The translations under genes and the position numbers were made by a program. A stretch of 64,000 nucleotides of DNA from Ancrocorticia sp047501485. GTDB taxonomy: Bacteria; Actinomycetota; Actinomycetes; Actinomycetales; Actinomycetaceae. Shown here one piece after another: positions 9,101 to 19,300 of the stretch (positions are counted from its first letter, which is position 1; every line of letters begins with the position of its first letter). The stretch covers positions 868,001 to 932,000 of the forward strand of contig JAZDRN010000001.1 in the NCBI GenBank assembly GCA_047501485.1, given 5' to 3'. The notes below the pieces were generated by a model. It ran no database searches and had not been told where the DNA came from. It saw only the letters and a program-made list of their open reading frames with translations.

Positions 9101-10794
9101 GAAGAAGGCGCTTTTTAGTACTCGACGACTTGACAGCAAGGGCAACTGTGCTCGATGGGTTGGCTGAGGTTAACGCCAATCGGGCTGCCGTTAGTAGCCT
9201 CCAAAACTATGCTGTCCTCGCGGGTCTCCGTCCGAATTTGTATCGGTGTTTTATGAGCCAGACTTGGCAACACATGAACAGGACAGGTTCGGTTGGTCTT
9301 ATTCACCCCGAGTCTCATTTCACTGACGAGAAGGCTGGACACCTCCGTGGCACGACATACCGTCGACTACGACGCCACTGGCAATTCATCAACGAACTGT
9401 CGCTCTTTGACATACAGCACCAAAAGCGTTTCGGCGTGAATATCTATGGTCGTGACCAGGAACCTAACTTTCTGCAAGCAACATCGATATATCATCCGTC
9501 AACGATCGAAAGATCTCTCAAACATGACGGTTCAGGAACCGAACCGGGTATCAAAGATAACAACGGGAATTGGGATCTACGCCCCCACAGCGGGAGAATT
9601 ATTGAAGTGACGGCTGATGTACTCCGTCTCTGGAAAGCGCTGACTGGGTCTGAGGTAGATGCCGTAGAAGAGGTGAGCATGGTTTACACCGTTAACCGTT
9701 CGTCCTTGGCTGTTCTCGACCATATTGCACATGCGGATCGCGTAGGTACCCTGTCCCCTGAGTTCTCGCAAGGTTGGAACGAGACTACAGATTATGGCCG
9801 CGGTCGCTTTGAGAAGCGGTGGGGCGTTCCTGAATCATGGGATTCCGTCATCCTTCAGGGACCCCACTTCTACGTCGGAACTCCCTTCTACAAATATCCG
9901 AACAAGACGATGAAGAATCACTTGGACTGGACTCCAGTCGATCTGGAATCGCTGAAACCGGATGAAATACCGATCACAAAATATAAGCCGGTCGGCGATC
10001 GCCAGTCCTATGATGCCCAGTACACAAACTGGGGGGACTTGGATAACCCTGATCCCGCGAGAAGCCATTATCGTGTTGCTTGGCGATCAATGGCAGCTAA
10101 CACTGGCGAACGAACCCTGATCCCAATACTCATCCCCAAAGGAACAGCACACGTTAGCCAAAGCGTCTACTCTATGGGTTTCCCTCGACGTCATCTTTCG
10201 TCTACCGTGTTAGTCGCTGGAATAATGACGTCTCTCCTCCTCGACTCACGCGTTCGAGCCGTACCTAAATCAGCGATAGTGAGATCCGCAGTAGAGTCTC
10301 TTCCTCTACCTTCTGAAAAAGTCTGGCCACCAATCATTCTACGTGCATTACGATTGAACTGCCTTTCCGAATGTTACAGTGAGATCTGGAGTGAGACGAT
10401 TTCCGGCACTGTATTCGACTTTCGCTGCCGTTGGGCTGGAGGTATCGAATACTTAGATCGACCTGCGATTGAAGCCGTGAATGGCAAGTGGGATAGCTCT
10501 GCTCCGTTAACGCGAGCATCGGACAGGCGACAGGCTCAAATTGAGATCGATGCTCTCGTAGCATTAGGACTTGGAATTACCGCTGAGGAACTCTGCACCG
10601 TTTATCGAACACAGTTTCCCGTCTTGTACACATATGATAGGTCGCGAGATCTCTTCGATGAAGACGGAAGGCTGGTAGCGTCGGCATCCCCGCAAGAGCC
10701 TTCTAGTAGCTTCTCTCTCCGCATTGATCGTGAAAAAGTAATGCGAGAGGCGTTCGAGATTTTCCGGCAACGCTACGAGATTTCACTGGGCTAG
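6139..10794 (+). CDS. Phase-variable DNA adenine methyltransferase (DrmMI/PglX/Eco57I-like), expressed copy
   Basis: The 1551-residue protein has SAM-binding motif I as VCEPALGSGAF (about residue 562) and catalytic motif IV as NPPWVRP (about 954), so N6-adenine methylation is expected. The first 560 residues resemble the helical N-terminus of COG1002/type ISP-like enzymes. The start is GTG 6139, with GAGGAGGG just upstream, inside the last codon of the helicase gene. From codon 1048 on, the sequence alternates between blocks identical to an inverted copy downstream (codons 1048-1150, 1222-1339 and about 1479-1496) and diverged blocks (about 1151-1221, 1339-1478 and 1497-1551). The diverged blocks are the likely target-recognition parts. 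Catalytic motifs lie outside the exchangeable part, so recombination should change specificity rather than switch the enzyme off. Its product would mark self DNA for the neighbouring helicases. Confidence 0.9.
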   Translation: MSASDAFIVGESWISEHYFASDSKKESFHAQVLARRKEWDAAAKSGEETVRSRFVAARRELLAGFTVLAENGNGSSTAKQGALYDRLLNLLGFHQAHFDRHVNGPLTTVAAVGLEDSPALIILNAKPVSDVTVLLSKHENSLSEPYFDDDEADPITSVARLLSAQFVSEEAPKFALVLAGGLAMIAEKNRWAEGRYLAIDLALVCDRNDERRGGEIDRALTCICAESLAPDAQGMVWWQETLKSSVSHTVGVSKDLRDGVRLSIEIIGNEVVRRRNELKLEPLPAGQAQPLAKQALRFLYRILFLLYAEASPELGVLPVGDPTYQRGYSLDRLKELTQVKLDDPHSQNGTHLYESLMVLFNLVDQGTSSSASKESSSSGTEGLTFHSLRADLFRREAVGLISEVGLANVAMQKVLANLLLSKANGKQQRGFISYAELGINQLGEVYEGLMSYTGFFAEVDLREVAPKGDSSKGSWVVPINRIEGLSEQDFVLETDPSTEEKKPVLHPRGSFVFRLSGRERQISASYYTPEVLTKFTVSQALTELLDQQGTTEARSILDLTVCEPALGSGAFAIEAVRQLAEQYLKRRQKELGERIDPDSYAVELQKVKTYIALHNVYGVDLNSTAVELAEITLWLDTMAKGLHAPWFGLHLRRGNSLIGCRRAVFRVDQIKDGGWLSEIPRDVSLFDSRDQGRGTDPAVPSIGEAIHHFLLPAKGWGSATNAKDSRQLAPEAYAELKAWQRLITKKPTQKQRKELLVLALRVERLWEFALRRLALAEEQIRRSIDVWGAEDLPSGGAVSREEIEASLADANGAFQRLKTVMDAWNALWFWPLTDELLVRDTPDGAVRVQPPLLDEWISTLRELVGHAAEETSRGGKKWTGGDATLISAADWTELGAAEKVEIAFSGAIDARLVRENHPWLEVCDRIAARQGFFHWELFFGPVFQRAGGFDLQVGNPPWVRPDEDEGALLAEFDPWWQLVKKPPVAESRRRRFLVLDDLTARATVLDGLAEVNANRAAVSSLQNYAVLAGLRPNLYRCFMSQTWQHMNRTGSVGLIHPESHFTDEKAGHLRGTTYRRLRRHWQFINELSLFDIQHQKRFGVNIYGRDQEPNFLQATSIYHPSTIERSLKHDGSGTEPGIKDNNGNWDLRPHSGRIIEVTADVLRLWKALTGSEVDAVEEVSMVYTVNRSSLAVLDHIAHADRVGTLSPEFSQGWNETTDYGRGRFEKRWGVPESWDSVILQGPHFYVGTPFYKYPNKTMKNHLDWTPVDLESLKPDEIPITKYKPVGDRQSYDAQYTNWGDLDNPDPARSHYRVAWRSMAANTGERTLIPILIPKGTAHVSQSVYSMGFPRRHLSSTVLVAGIMTSLLLDSRVRAVPKSAIVRSAVESLPLPSEKVWPPIILRALRLNCLSECYSEIWSETISGTVFDFRCRWAGGIEYLDRPAIEAVNGKWDSSAPLTRASDRRQAQIEIDALVALGLGITAEELCTVYRTQFPVLYTYDRSRDLFDEDGRLVASASPQEPSSSFSLRIDREKVMREAFEIFRQRYEISLG
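9280..9589 (+). repeat. Inverted repeat A, left arm (310 bp)
   Basis: By direct reading this block is the exact reverse complement of 12069-12378. It encodes residues from RTGSVGLIHPE to NWDLRPH of the methyltransferase, in frame in both copies. Coordinates of matching bases sum to 21658. Inversion across this pair would exchange all downstream variable segments together. Confidence 0.92.
9802..10155 (+). repeat. Inverted repeat B, left arm (354 bp)
   Basis: This block is the exact reverse complement of 11503-11856 and encodes GRFEKRWGVPESWDS through PILIPKGTAHV. It shares the same symmetry axis (sum 21658) as repeat A. It separates the first variable segment (9590-9801) from the second (10156-10572). 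Confidence 0.92.
10573..10626 (+). repeat. Inverted repeat C, left arm (54 bp)
   Basis: This block is the exact reverse complement of 11029-11082 and encodes GITAEELCTVYRTQFPVL. The axis is displaced by 3 bases in the sum (21655), meaning one codon of length difference in the second variable segment. It separates the second variable segment from the variable C-terminal tail. Confidence 0.88.
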
Positions 10795-11028
10795 GCGATC
10801 TTGGAACACTCTGTAAGCATGACGTATCTCTACCTCGCGATCCAGCAACAGGAAGGGTAAGTCGTATCTGTAAAGACGCCTAGATAACCTGCAGGTTTCC
10901 TGACGCTCGCTGGCTGGAAAGAGGTTTCCGCACTGCGTTCTTCCTAGGCTTCGCCACCTGCTCTGAATTGCCGAAGGAACTAACCTGCCATTGCTATCGT
11001 AGACGTTCTCATGAGCGTCATATGCCTG

Positions 11029-11082
11029 CAAGACGGGAAACTGTGTTCGATAAACGGTGCAGAGTTCCTCAGCGGTAATTCC
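11029..11082 (-). repeat. Inverted repeat C, right arm (54 bp)
   Basis: Partner of 10573-10626 in the silent cassette. The reading frame is conserved across it in both orientations. Confidence 0.88.
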
Positions 11083-11502
11083 GAGACCCATAGCAGTCAG
11101 GACGTCGATCTCGAGCATTGCTTGTCTGCGATCAGACGCTCTCTTTAAGGGAACCTCGGGGTTCCAGCTGAGACTGAAGGAATTGAGCGATGCGCGGCCG
11201 GAATACTCTAGGCCGCCCGCCCAATCCCATGGTTGTACGGATTTTAGGTCGTTTTTAACGATCTGCTCCCACAAACCGCCGTATACAGATGTGGTACAGT
11301 TCAGGCGGAGTGCACGAATTAAAACCGCTGAACTGAGCGGTTCAACGTCGAAATAGGGAAGTCTAGAAATGGCAGGAAGCCGAATTGTTGACTTTGGAAC
11401 AGCTCGAATCAAGTAGTCAGAGACTATCGACCCGAGGAATGCACAACACAAGATAAGCTCACGATTCTGTGTTGGTGCAAGTCCCATCGAACTGACACCA
11501 TC

Positions 11503-11856
11503 AACGTGTGCTGTTCCTTTGGGGATGAGTATTGGGATCAGGGTTCGTTCGCCAGTGTTAGCTGCCATTGATCGCCAAGCAACACGATAATGGCTTCTCG
11601 CGGGATCAGGGTTATCCAAGTCCCCCCAGTTTGTGTACTGGGCATCATAGGACTGGCGATCGCCGACCGGCTTATATTTTGTGATCGGTATTTCATCCGG
11701 TTTCAGCGATTCCAGATCGACTGGAGTCCAGTCCAAGTGATTCTTCATCGTCTTGTTCGGATATTTGTAGAAGGGAGTTCCGACGTAGAAGTGGGGTCCC
11801 TGAAGGATGACGGAATCCCATGATTCAGGAACGCCCCACCGCTTCTCAAAGCGACC
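11503..11856 (-). repeat. Inverted repeat B, right arm (354 bp)
   Basis: Partner of 9802-10155. The outer end is bounded by ...GAAGGTCGC in the silent copy against ...GCGGTCGC in the active copy. The inner end is bounded by CACACGTTGA against CACACGTTAG. Confidence 0.92.
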
Positions 11857-12068
11857 TTCTTGAAATGCCTTGTTCTCGTCCCACCCGTGCGAGATTCTCG
11901 GAATCAAAGTGGAGATACGTCGTGCCTTTCCAAGTTTTTCGAGAACAGAAAAAGATGATTGATTGACCGAGTAGACCATGCTGGTCTCTTCAACGGGAGT
12001 GTCGGAACGATCGAGCAAACTGTTCCATACAGAGAGCACGTCGACATCAACCAACATCACCCGTCCTT

Positions 12069-12378
12069 TGTGGGGGCGTAGATCCCAATTCCCGTTGTTA
12101 TCTTTGATACCCGGTTCGGTTCCTGAACCGTCATGTTTGAGAGATCTTTCGATCGTTGACGGATGATATATCGATGTTGCTTGCAGAAAGTTAGGTTCCT
12201 GGTCACGACCATAGATATTCACGCCGAAACGCTTTTGGTGCTGTATGTCAAAGAGCGACAGTTCGTTGATGAATTGCCAGTGGCGTCGTAGTCGACGGTA
12301 TGTCGTGCCACGGAGGTGTCCAGCCTTCTCGTCAGTGAAATGAGACTCGGGGTGAATAAGACCAACCGAACCTGTCCT
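12069..12378 (-). repeat. Inverted repeat A, right arm (310 bp)
   Basis: Partner of 9280-9589. It ends 36 bases before the recombinase start. The recombinase frame remains open backwards into this arm as far as 12316, but the bases inside the arm must code for the methyltransferase on the other strand. Confidence 0.92.
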
Positions 12379-12414
12379 ATTTGGAAATTACCGTTTCTCG
12401 ATGAAGCTTATCTC

Positions 12415-13260
12415 ATGTTAAGTGAGAACATCGGCTCCATTTGGAGCCAAGAAATTGACGCCTGGCGCGTTGCTTTGAATGCCATGAGACTGTCCCCAGA
12501 AACCATCGATCTGCGTACCTACCACCTTCGCCGTCTTGCGCGTGCTGACCTTTCAACCACGCCTTGGGTACTTGAAAGGTCATCTCTCCTTGATTGGACT
12601 GGACAGCACCAATGGCGTCGTGAAACGGCCAGAGCCGTCCGCTCCTCATTCAGACGCTTCTGGGAGTGGGGAGTACAGACTGGCCGAACAACGGAGAATA
12701 TCGCGGACATTCTTCCTGAAGTCAAGCCTGAACAACCACGGCCGCGGCCAGCCGCACCGCAAACGGTTACCGCCGCACTTTCGAACGCGGACAAGAGAGT
12801 GGCGCTCATGATGCGTCTTGCGAACGAACTTGGGATGAGGCGAGCTGAAGTAGCTCAGGTTCACCCCGAGAATGACCTCGTGAAGGATACTGATGGTTGG
12901 ATCCTCTTGGTCCACGGCAAAGGTTCCCGAAAGCGACTTCTCCCTATTCCCGAGACTCTGGCTCTTGAGGTGCTCTCGCAAGCCCCAACAGGTTATCTCT
13001 TTCCTAGTCCCTCGGGCGGCCATCTCACTCCCCATTGGGTGGGAACCTTGGTATCGCGGGCACTGGCCGACGGTACGACCATGCACCAGCTACGGCACCT
13101 CTGTGCCACTGAAGTACACGACCAGACCCATGATGTGCGGCTGGTTCAGAGCCTGCTTGGTCATGCATCACTTGCCACAACCCAGAGATACCTTGCTGTG
13201 GACGACTCAAAGGTACGGGAAGCTCTGGCTACACGATCACAACGTTGGGTAACAGCGTGA
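12415..13260 (+). CDS. Tyrosine recombinase (Xer/integrase type), probable invertase of the methyltransferase cassette
   Basis: The 281-residue protein has an N-terminal core-binding domain (DLRTYHLRRLARADL, RSSFRRFWEWGV) and a C-terminal catalytic domain. All six active-site residues are visible: R in LGMRRAEVAQ, K in GKGSRKRLLPI, H and R in MHQLRHLCATEV, H in LLGHASLATT, and the nucleophile Y in TQRYLAV. It would cut and rejoin DNA in pairs at short sites. Its position at the outer edge of repeat A points to inversion of the methyltransferase cassette, as for recombinases beside hsdS and pglX shufflons. ATG 12415 is the first ATG outside the repeat. No strong ribosome site is seen, so the start could be wrong by some codons. 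The stop is 120 bases before the large helicase. Confidence 0.9.
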   Translation: MLSENIGSIWSQEIDAWRVALNAMRLSPETIDLRTYHLRRLARADLSTTPWVLERSSLLDWTGQHQWRRETARAVRSSFRRFWEWGVQTGRTTENIADILPEVKPEQPRPRPAAPQTVTAALSNADKRVALMMRLANELGMRRAEVAQVHPENDLVKDTDGWILLVHGKGSRKRLLPIPETLALEVLSQAPTGYLFPSPSGGHLTPHWVGTLVSRALADGTTMHQLRHLCATEVHDQTHDVRLVQSLLGHASLATTQRYLAVDDSKVREALATRSQRWVTA

Positions 13261-13380
13261 AACGTGACGACACCGAAAGTACTGTCATGCATCAACTCGC
13301 TTACGTGTGTCGACGTTTCGGATACTCTAGAGGATGTGGACGGCGGAATGAACCGCAACAATTCAACCCGGAGACAAGCG

Positions 13381-16300
13381 ATGACTGAACTGCTTCCTGT
13401 TGATCAAGCGGAAGGATTGACTTCCAACCTCTTGGAGTTCTTGGGAACCACGTTCAGTCTCGACCCCCAGACAAATGACGCTCTCGTCCGATTCCTCACA
13501 GATGAGAAGACCGGTATGTTCCGAGGCCCCTACGCGAGGCTTCGTCTTCCATTTGCCCCAGCAGAATCAGGATGGGAGCAAGCGCTTCCCAATCGGCCGG
13601 AGGGATTCACCCCTTACGGGCACCAAGCAGCGGCTTTCAAGAGGTTGAGCTCAGCAAATGGTCATCAGCCGCAGCCCACAGTCGTCACTACCGGAACAGG
13701 ATCCGGCAAGACGGAGTCTTTTCTTCTTCCCATTCTTGACCACATAGTCCGTGCCAACCATGCAGGGGAGAGCGGGACTAAAGCAATCATCCTTTATCCC
13801 ATGAACGCGCTGGCAAACGATCAAGCTCGTCGACTGACGGACCTGTTAACGTCTGTGCCCCAATATCAGGGGATTACGGCCGCCCTTTATACGGGAGAAG
13901 CAGCTACGACGGGACGTACGAAGGTTACCCGTCAAGGGCTTATCACCAATCGTGAGGTCATTCGTTCGAAGGCTCCCGACATCTTGCTGACCAACTACAA
14001 GATGCTTGACCAGTTACTTCTTCGCCATGCTGATGCCGAAATCTGGAGCCAGTCTGCCGAGAGCCTCGCCTACCTTGTGATTGACGAGTTTCATTCTTAC
14101 GACGGTGCACAAGGTACAGACGTTGCCATGTTGCTCCGCCGCCTCGGCATGGCACTCGGTGTGCCTGCCGATGAGGAAGCACGGGGCGCTTTAGGGAAGA
14201 TCGTCCCTGTGGCGACCTCCGCAACTCTTGGTGACGATGGAGATCCTTCAGCTATGCTGAACTTCTTCCGCACAGTGACAGGAGCAGCAGCGGATATCGA
14301 CACCGTTGTCACCGAGACCAGGTTGTCTTATGACAAGTGGTCTGGGGAAGCTCGCCCATACATCGATGAACATGGGTTCGTCCCGAGAAATCTGGACAAG
14401 ACACTCGCATCTGCCATCATTGAGGAGCTTGATAGACGCGCACTAAAGGCGCAGGCGAGCACTTATTCTGGCATCGCGACTGATCCAGACGAGGCGGTAC
14501 GCGTCGTCCTTTCGCACCTCTATGTCCAGCAGGAGGGTGGTGAATTCTCCGCCGACCCTATTGATGTTTCGAACTGCAATGACAGACAACTCTTACATCT
14601 TCTTGCAGCGCACCCGCTCACCGACCTGGCAGCTCAATGTGCTCAGAAGGCAGTGCCTCTGTCCGCGCTCGCAAAGCGTCTCTTCGGCGCACAGTACTTT
14701 GATGCGCAGTCGGTCGGGGTGGCGGATCTGTTTACCTCCATCTTCCTGTCGGTAATTTCTCATCTCCGAGCAGTCTGCAAGCACGCGGCAATATCTGTGG
14801 ATGTGCACGTTTGGATCCGCGAGCTCACCCGCGTAGACAGAAGCCTTGATTCGGTCGAGCCCGGGTTCCGGTGGAGCGACGACGGCGTCACGGAAGACGA
14901 CGGAGTCGGCTCACTTCCAGCGATCTACTGCCGATCATGTGGACGTTCAGGATGGGGCGCACTACTCGAACCGACGGGAAACTCGCTCACAAAGCAAACC
15001 GACAAGATTCGAGGTAGACATGCTGGTGGAGATGAACGGTTCCGAGCTCTGATCTTCGCGTCCGGCGAAGCGGAGAGGCTAGAAAGTACCGAAAATCTGG
15101 ATTCCAGTCTAGAGAGTGAGGGAGTGTCCTCAGGCAACACACTCACTTGGTTGAATGTGCGGGAGCGCGTCCTCACTGCTCAGAAGGATCGGGAGAGCGA
15201 TGATGAGCTGTTCATCCCCGTCCTAACGCATACTGGTCTTGATGCCGGTAAGGAATCCAAGCAGGATGTTTGCCCATCGTGTGGCGCGAAGGATTCCATT
15301 CGATTCCTTGGGTCCGCGATTGCAACCCAGCTGAGCGTCACAATATCGGGACTCCTGGCTACCAAAGGAATGGACGATGCAGAACGCCGAGCACTCGTCT
15401 TTACAGACTCCGTTCAAGACGCCGCTCATCGTGCGGGCTTTGTACAGGCGAGGTCCTACGCTCTGACGCTTCGCTCTCTCATGAGAGAGTGCTTGGAGGA
15501 GGGGCCGCTCGCATTAATCGATCTTCCCTCGGCCATGATGGAGAAAGCTGGACGAGATGCCACGCGGCGGTATGCATTGCTCCCACCTGAGCTGGCTGAC
15601 AGAGAGCGCTTTGAAAAGTACTGGCGTTATCCGAATAGGCGATCCATTAAAGAGGAACGCCTAGTAGGGAAGCGGTTGGCTCTTGATGTCCACCTCGAGT
15701 TTGGCCTGCGCAATCGTGTTGGGCGGACGCTCGAAGCGACTGGGGCTGCTACCGCCGAGTTCACTATTGACAACCGCGTGCTTCTCTCTGTCGCAGGGGT
15801 CACGCTCGAAGAGTTGGGGATGCAGGCGCTTCCTGGTTTCGAGATATCCGAACAAGATGAACTTCGTTGGATCATCGGAGTACTTCAGCACATGCGTGCT
15901 CGGGGAGCGATTGAGCATGAATGGTGGAAAGCCTATCGACAAGAGAATGGTGCCCGCTGGAGAATTACTGGTGGCCGAAAGAAGGCGGATGGAATGCCGG
16001 GCTTTCGTCCGGGTATATCAGCGCCGTCATTCCCCGTGAGCGGGGCAAAAGCGCGGCTTGGAGAAGACCTCGAGCCTGTGGCGTCTTCCCAGGGATGGTA
16101 TGCCATCTGGACAAGCAAAGTCCTGAGAACACCTCGAGCCGAATCTGCTGCTCTCGCGCGTATTCTGCTTGAGCAACTTGCCAAACGAGAGATCGTGAGC
16201 CCCCTTCGTTCGACGACGGGCCACCTCACCTATGCCTTGAGCCCGGACAGGATTGTCGCACGAGCTGTTGATCCGGATGGGCTTGTTTGGGAACCATTGT

Positions 16301-19300
16301 CTGCCCAGTGCGATGTCTGCGATGCGGTGACTACGATGTCTCCTAACCGAATCTCGCAGTTGGCTAACGGACCTTGCCTGTCAGCGCGGTGCAATGGAAC
16401 GCTGCGCCCACAGACAATCGAAGACAACTATTACCGACGTAGGTACTGCTCTCGAGAAACTCGACGAGTGGTGGCTCGTGAGCATACAAGTCTGTTACCA
16501 ACTGCGACTCGTTTGAAGTATGAGAATGACTTCAAGGAAGCGATTCCAGAGCCAGATGCTCCCAACGTCCTTGTCGCTACTCCGACCCTGGAGATGGGCA
16601 TCGACATTGGTGATCTCTCATCCGTGCTGCTTGCCTCGCTGCCACGTTCGGTTGCTTCCTATCTCCAGCGGGTGGGTCGCGCCGGACGCCTTACGGGTAA
16701 TGCATTGACTGTTGCATTCGTGACAGCTCGTGGTGACCAACTTCCACGTTTCTTCAATCCCGACGAGACAATCAACGGTGCAGTTCGGCCTCCGGCAACG
16801 TATCTCAACGCTCTGGAGATCCTCAAGAGACAGTATCTCGCCAGCGTTGGCGATCAACTGGCGAGGGATGCGAGTGCTCCTCATCCGAAGAGCACCGTTG
16901 ATGCTCTCAAGAGCGTTGAACCTGGAAGCTATCTTGCGACGCTGATCGAAGAAGGACAGAAGGGCTTCTCGATGGAGCGATTCCTTCGCTCATTCGCGTC
17001 AAGCCAAGGTTTGAGCGACCTCACTGTGAGTACAGTCGCAGCGCTCAAATCGTGGGCGCTTGATACGGAAAAAACTGCGAGTGGTGAGCCGCTTGGATCG
17101 ACTGCCCTTGGATTGCGCTGTCAGCAGGCTAGCTCCGAATGGAACACACGGATCGAAGAACTGGGCCATCGGCTTGATGAAATTGAGAAGGCACTCCCTG
17201 AAATACAAGAGAGAGCTAGTGCGCCCGCAGCTGATGAAGAATCGAAGACTGCCTTCAGGACAGCGCAAGCGGCGCAGCGTCTTACCAAGAGGCAGATCGT
17301 TGATCTGAAGGGTGAGTACTGGATCAGCGCGATGGAATCTTTTGGGCTGTTCCCTAACTACACGTTGATCGATGACTCAGTCAGCCTAGAGGTTGGACTT
17401 TCTTGGCTGGATCCGGATACTCAGGAGTATCGTTCTGACGATCTCTCAGTCGAACGTGCGTCGTCCCGAGCATTGAAGGAGTTTGCTCCAGGATCGACCT
17501 TCTACACGCAAGGCTATGCGATTGATATTGACGCCGTCGATCTTGGTACACAAGGAGAGCGGATCCACACGTGGGCTTGCTGTCCGGCATGTGGCCATGT
17601 GGAAGATCTCGGCCCAGGCGAAGCTGAATCTCGTCCTGATCCGATTTGCCCACGCTGTGGAAATGTGGGTCTTGGCGACCTTAGCCAGAGGCTTCGTGTG
17701 GTCGACCTCAAGAGTGTGTCGGCAGCTATGCGGCGAGATGAAGCAGTGATCGATGACCGTCAGGATGATCGAAAGACGTTCACATACAACGTCGTCACTC
17801 TAGCTGACATCGATACTGAAACCTCGGATTCATGGTTTGTTGCAGGGAGAGACTTCGGCGTTAGGCATTCGCGAGAGATCGGAATGCGTTGGATCAACTT
17901 GGGGCCTGCTTACAGTCGAGGTGTCGACCTCGAGCTGGGTGGCGGGATCGTGACTGCTCCTCTCTTCAGAGTGTGCGAGTTCTGCGGAAAGCTGGACGAG
18001 GAGTCCGGAATGAACACTGCACGAGAGCACCGCCCATGGTGTCCAGTCCGGCATGAGACGAAGGAACATGCAATTTCGATTGCACTCGCCAGACACCTGA
18101 CCACCGAAGGTCTGCTCGTCCGCGTTCCTCAATCCGAGGTTATCGGAGAGTCCAGCTCGCTGCCTTCTCTCGCTGCTGCTTTGCTACTTGCGCTTCGAGA
18201 GTATCTCGGAGGGGCCCCGGATCATCTTCAGATCGTGGAGGTGGCGGACCCTTCGGGAGAAGGGCAGTCAAATCCGACGGGCCTTCTGATCTATGACACT
18301 GTACCCGGAGGGACGGGTTATCTGGCAGAGCTTGCCGATCCCAACAGGCTCTTCGGTATTCTTGCTCAAGCATATTCGGTGCTCTTAGAATGCTCGTGCG
18401 CGGAAACTGATTTGCTGGCGTGTGAGAAGTGTCTGCTCCCTTTCGCCTCGGCGAGTGAGGTTCAAAATGTATCGCGAGTTGCTGCGATACGCACACTCTC
18501 CAAGATCCTTGGAGTCCGAGAGGACGGCACTTTTCCCGGAGAGCCGTGGCCGGATATAACTCGAGAGGAACCACTTCCTGCAAACACGGAATCATACATC
18601 GAGCAGTACTTCCGTAAGGTGCTCAAGAACCGAGTAACCGAAGATGGCGGGGGTATCTCGGAGAACCAGGGTGCCAGAGGATCAGTCTGGCGTGTTTCAA
18701 CGCCGAACAGTGCAACGTGGCGCATGGAGCCCCAGGTGGACCTGTTTGGAACGCGTCCTGACTTCGTCCTGACCTCGGCCAACCCGGAGAATCCGGAGAC
18801 AGCGATCTTCATTGACGGCCGTTCGTACCACTTCTCCCGTACAAACAATCGAGTGGCTGATGATGCTGAAAAACGTCAGAGTCTTCGAAATGCTGGCTAC
18901 CGAGTTCTCAGCCTCACATCGTCGGACTTGGAGGAGAGTGGTGTTTCTGTCTTCACCCCGGAGTGGTACGACGATCAGGTCACCAAGTTCCTTATGCTGC
19001 AAGGCAAAACCGGTCTTTCGCGGGCTGAGTTTGATCTCATCTCAGCATCACCAATTGAGCTTGTCATGCAAATGATGAAGAGTGGCGATTCAGTACAGGC
19101 TCTTGGCACTCTCGCACAGTGGATTCCCTTCTACTTCTTCTTCGTAGGGGACCAGACTCAGTTGGGGGCGGGCGAGAGCCTATCTATTGCCACATATTCA
19201 TATCTGAAGAGCGGTGTGTTGGCTCCTGCCACTCCCGCTGGTTCACAGCAAATGGCCTCCATTTGGAGGGCGGGAACTCTAGCAGTAGGTGCGGCGCAAT

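Larger units (their letters stand above)
10783..12378 (-). pseudogene. Silent inverted cassette: alternative C-terminal (specificity) half of the methyltransferase
   Basis: This is an uninterrupted minus-strand frame of about 531 codons. It matches the C-terminal third of the upstream methyltransferase in three identical blocks and differs in the parts between them. For example, active GRIIEVTADVLRLWKAL corresponds to silent GRVMLVDVDVLSVWNSL, and both contain the RAVPKS and LIRALRLNC or LRALRLNC motifs. The frame enters in register from repeat A and has no ribosome site, no N-terminus and no catalytic motifs. It is therefore a store of alternative recognition sequence, not a gene in its own right. 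The first possible start inside it is a GTG at 12222. Its stop and that of the active copy overlap tail to tail by 12 bases (10783-10794). The intact frame argues that it is kept under selection by repeated exchange. Confidence 0.9.

Noticed and set aside
12316..12414. Longer recombinase start at 12316
   Set aside because: These codons lie largely inside inverted repeat A, whose sequence is fixed by the methyltransferase frame on the opposite strand. No ribosome site is present.
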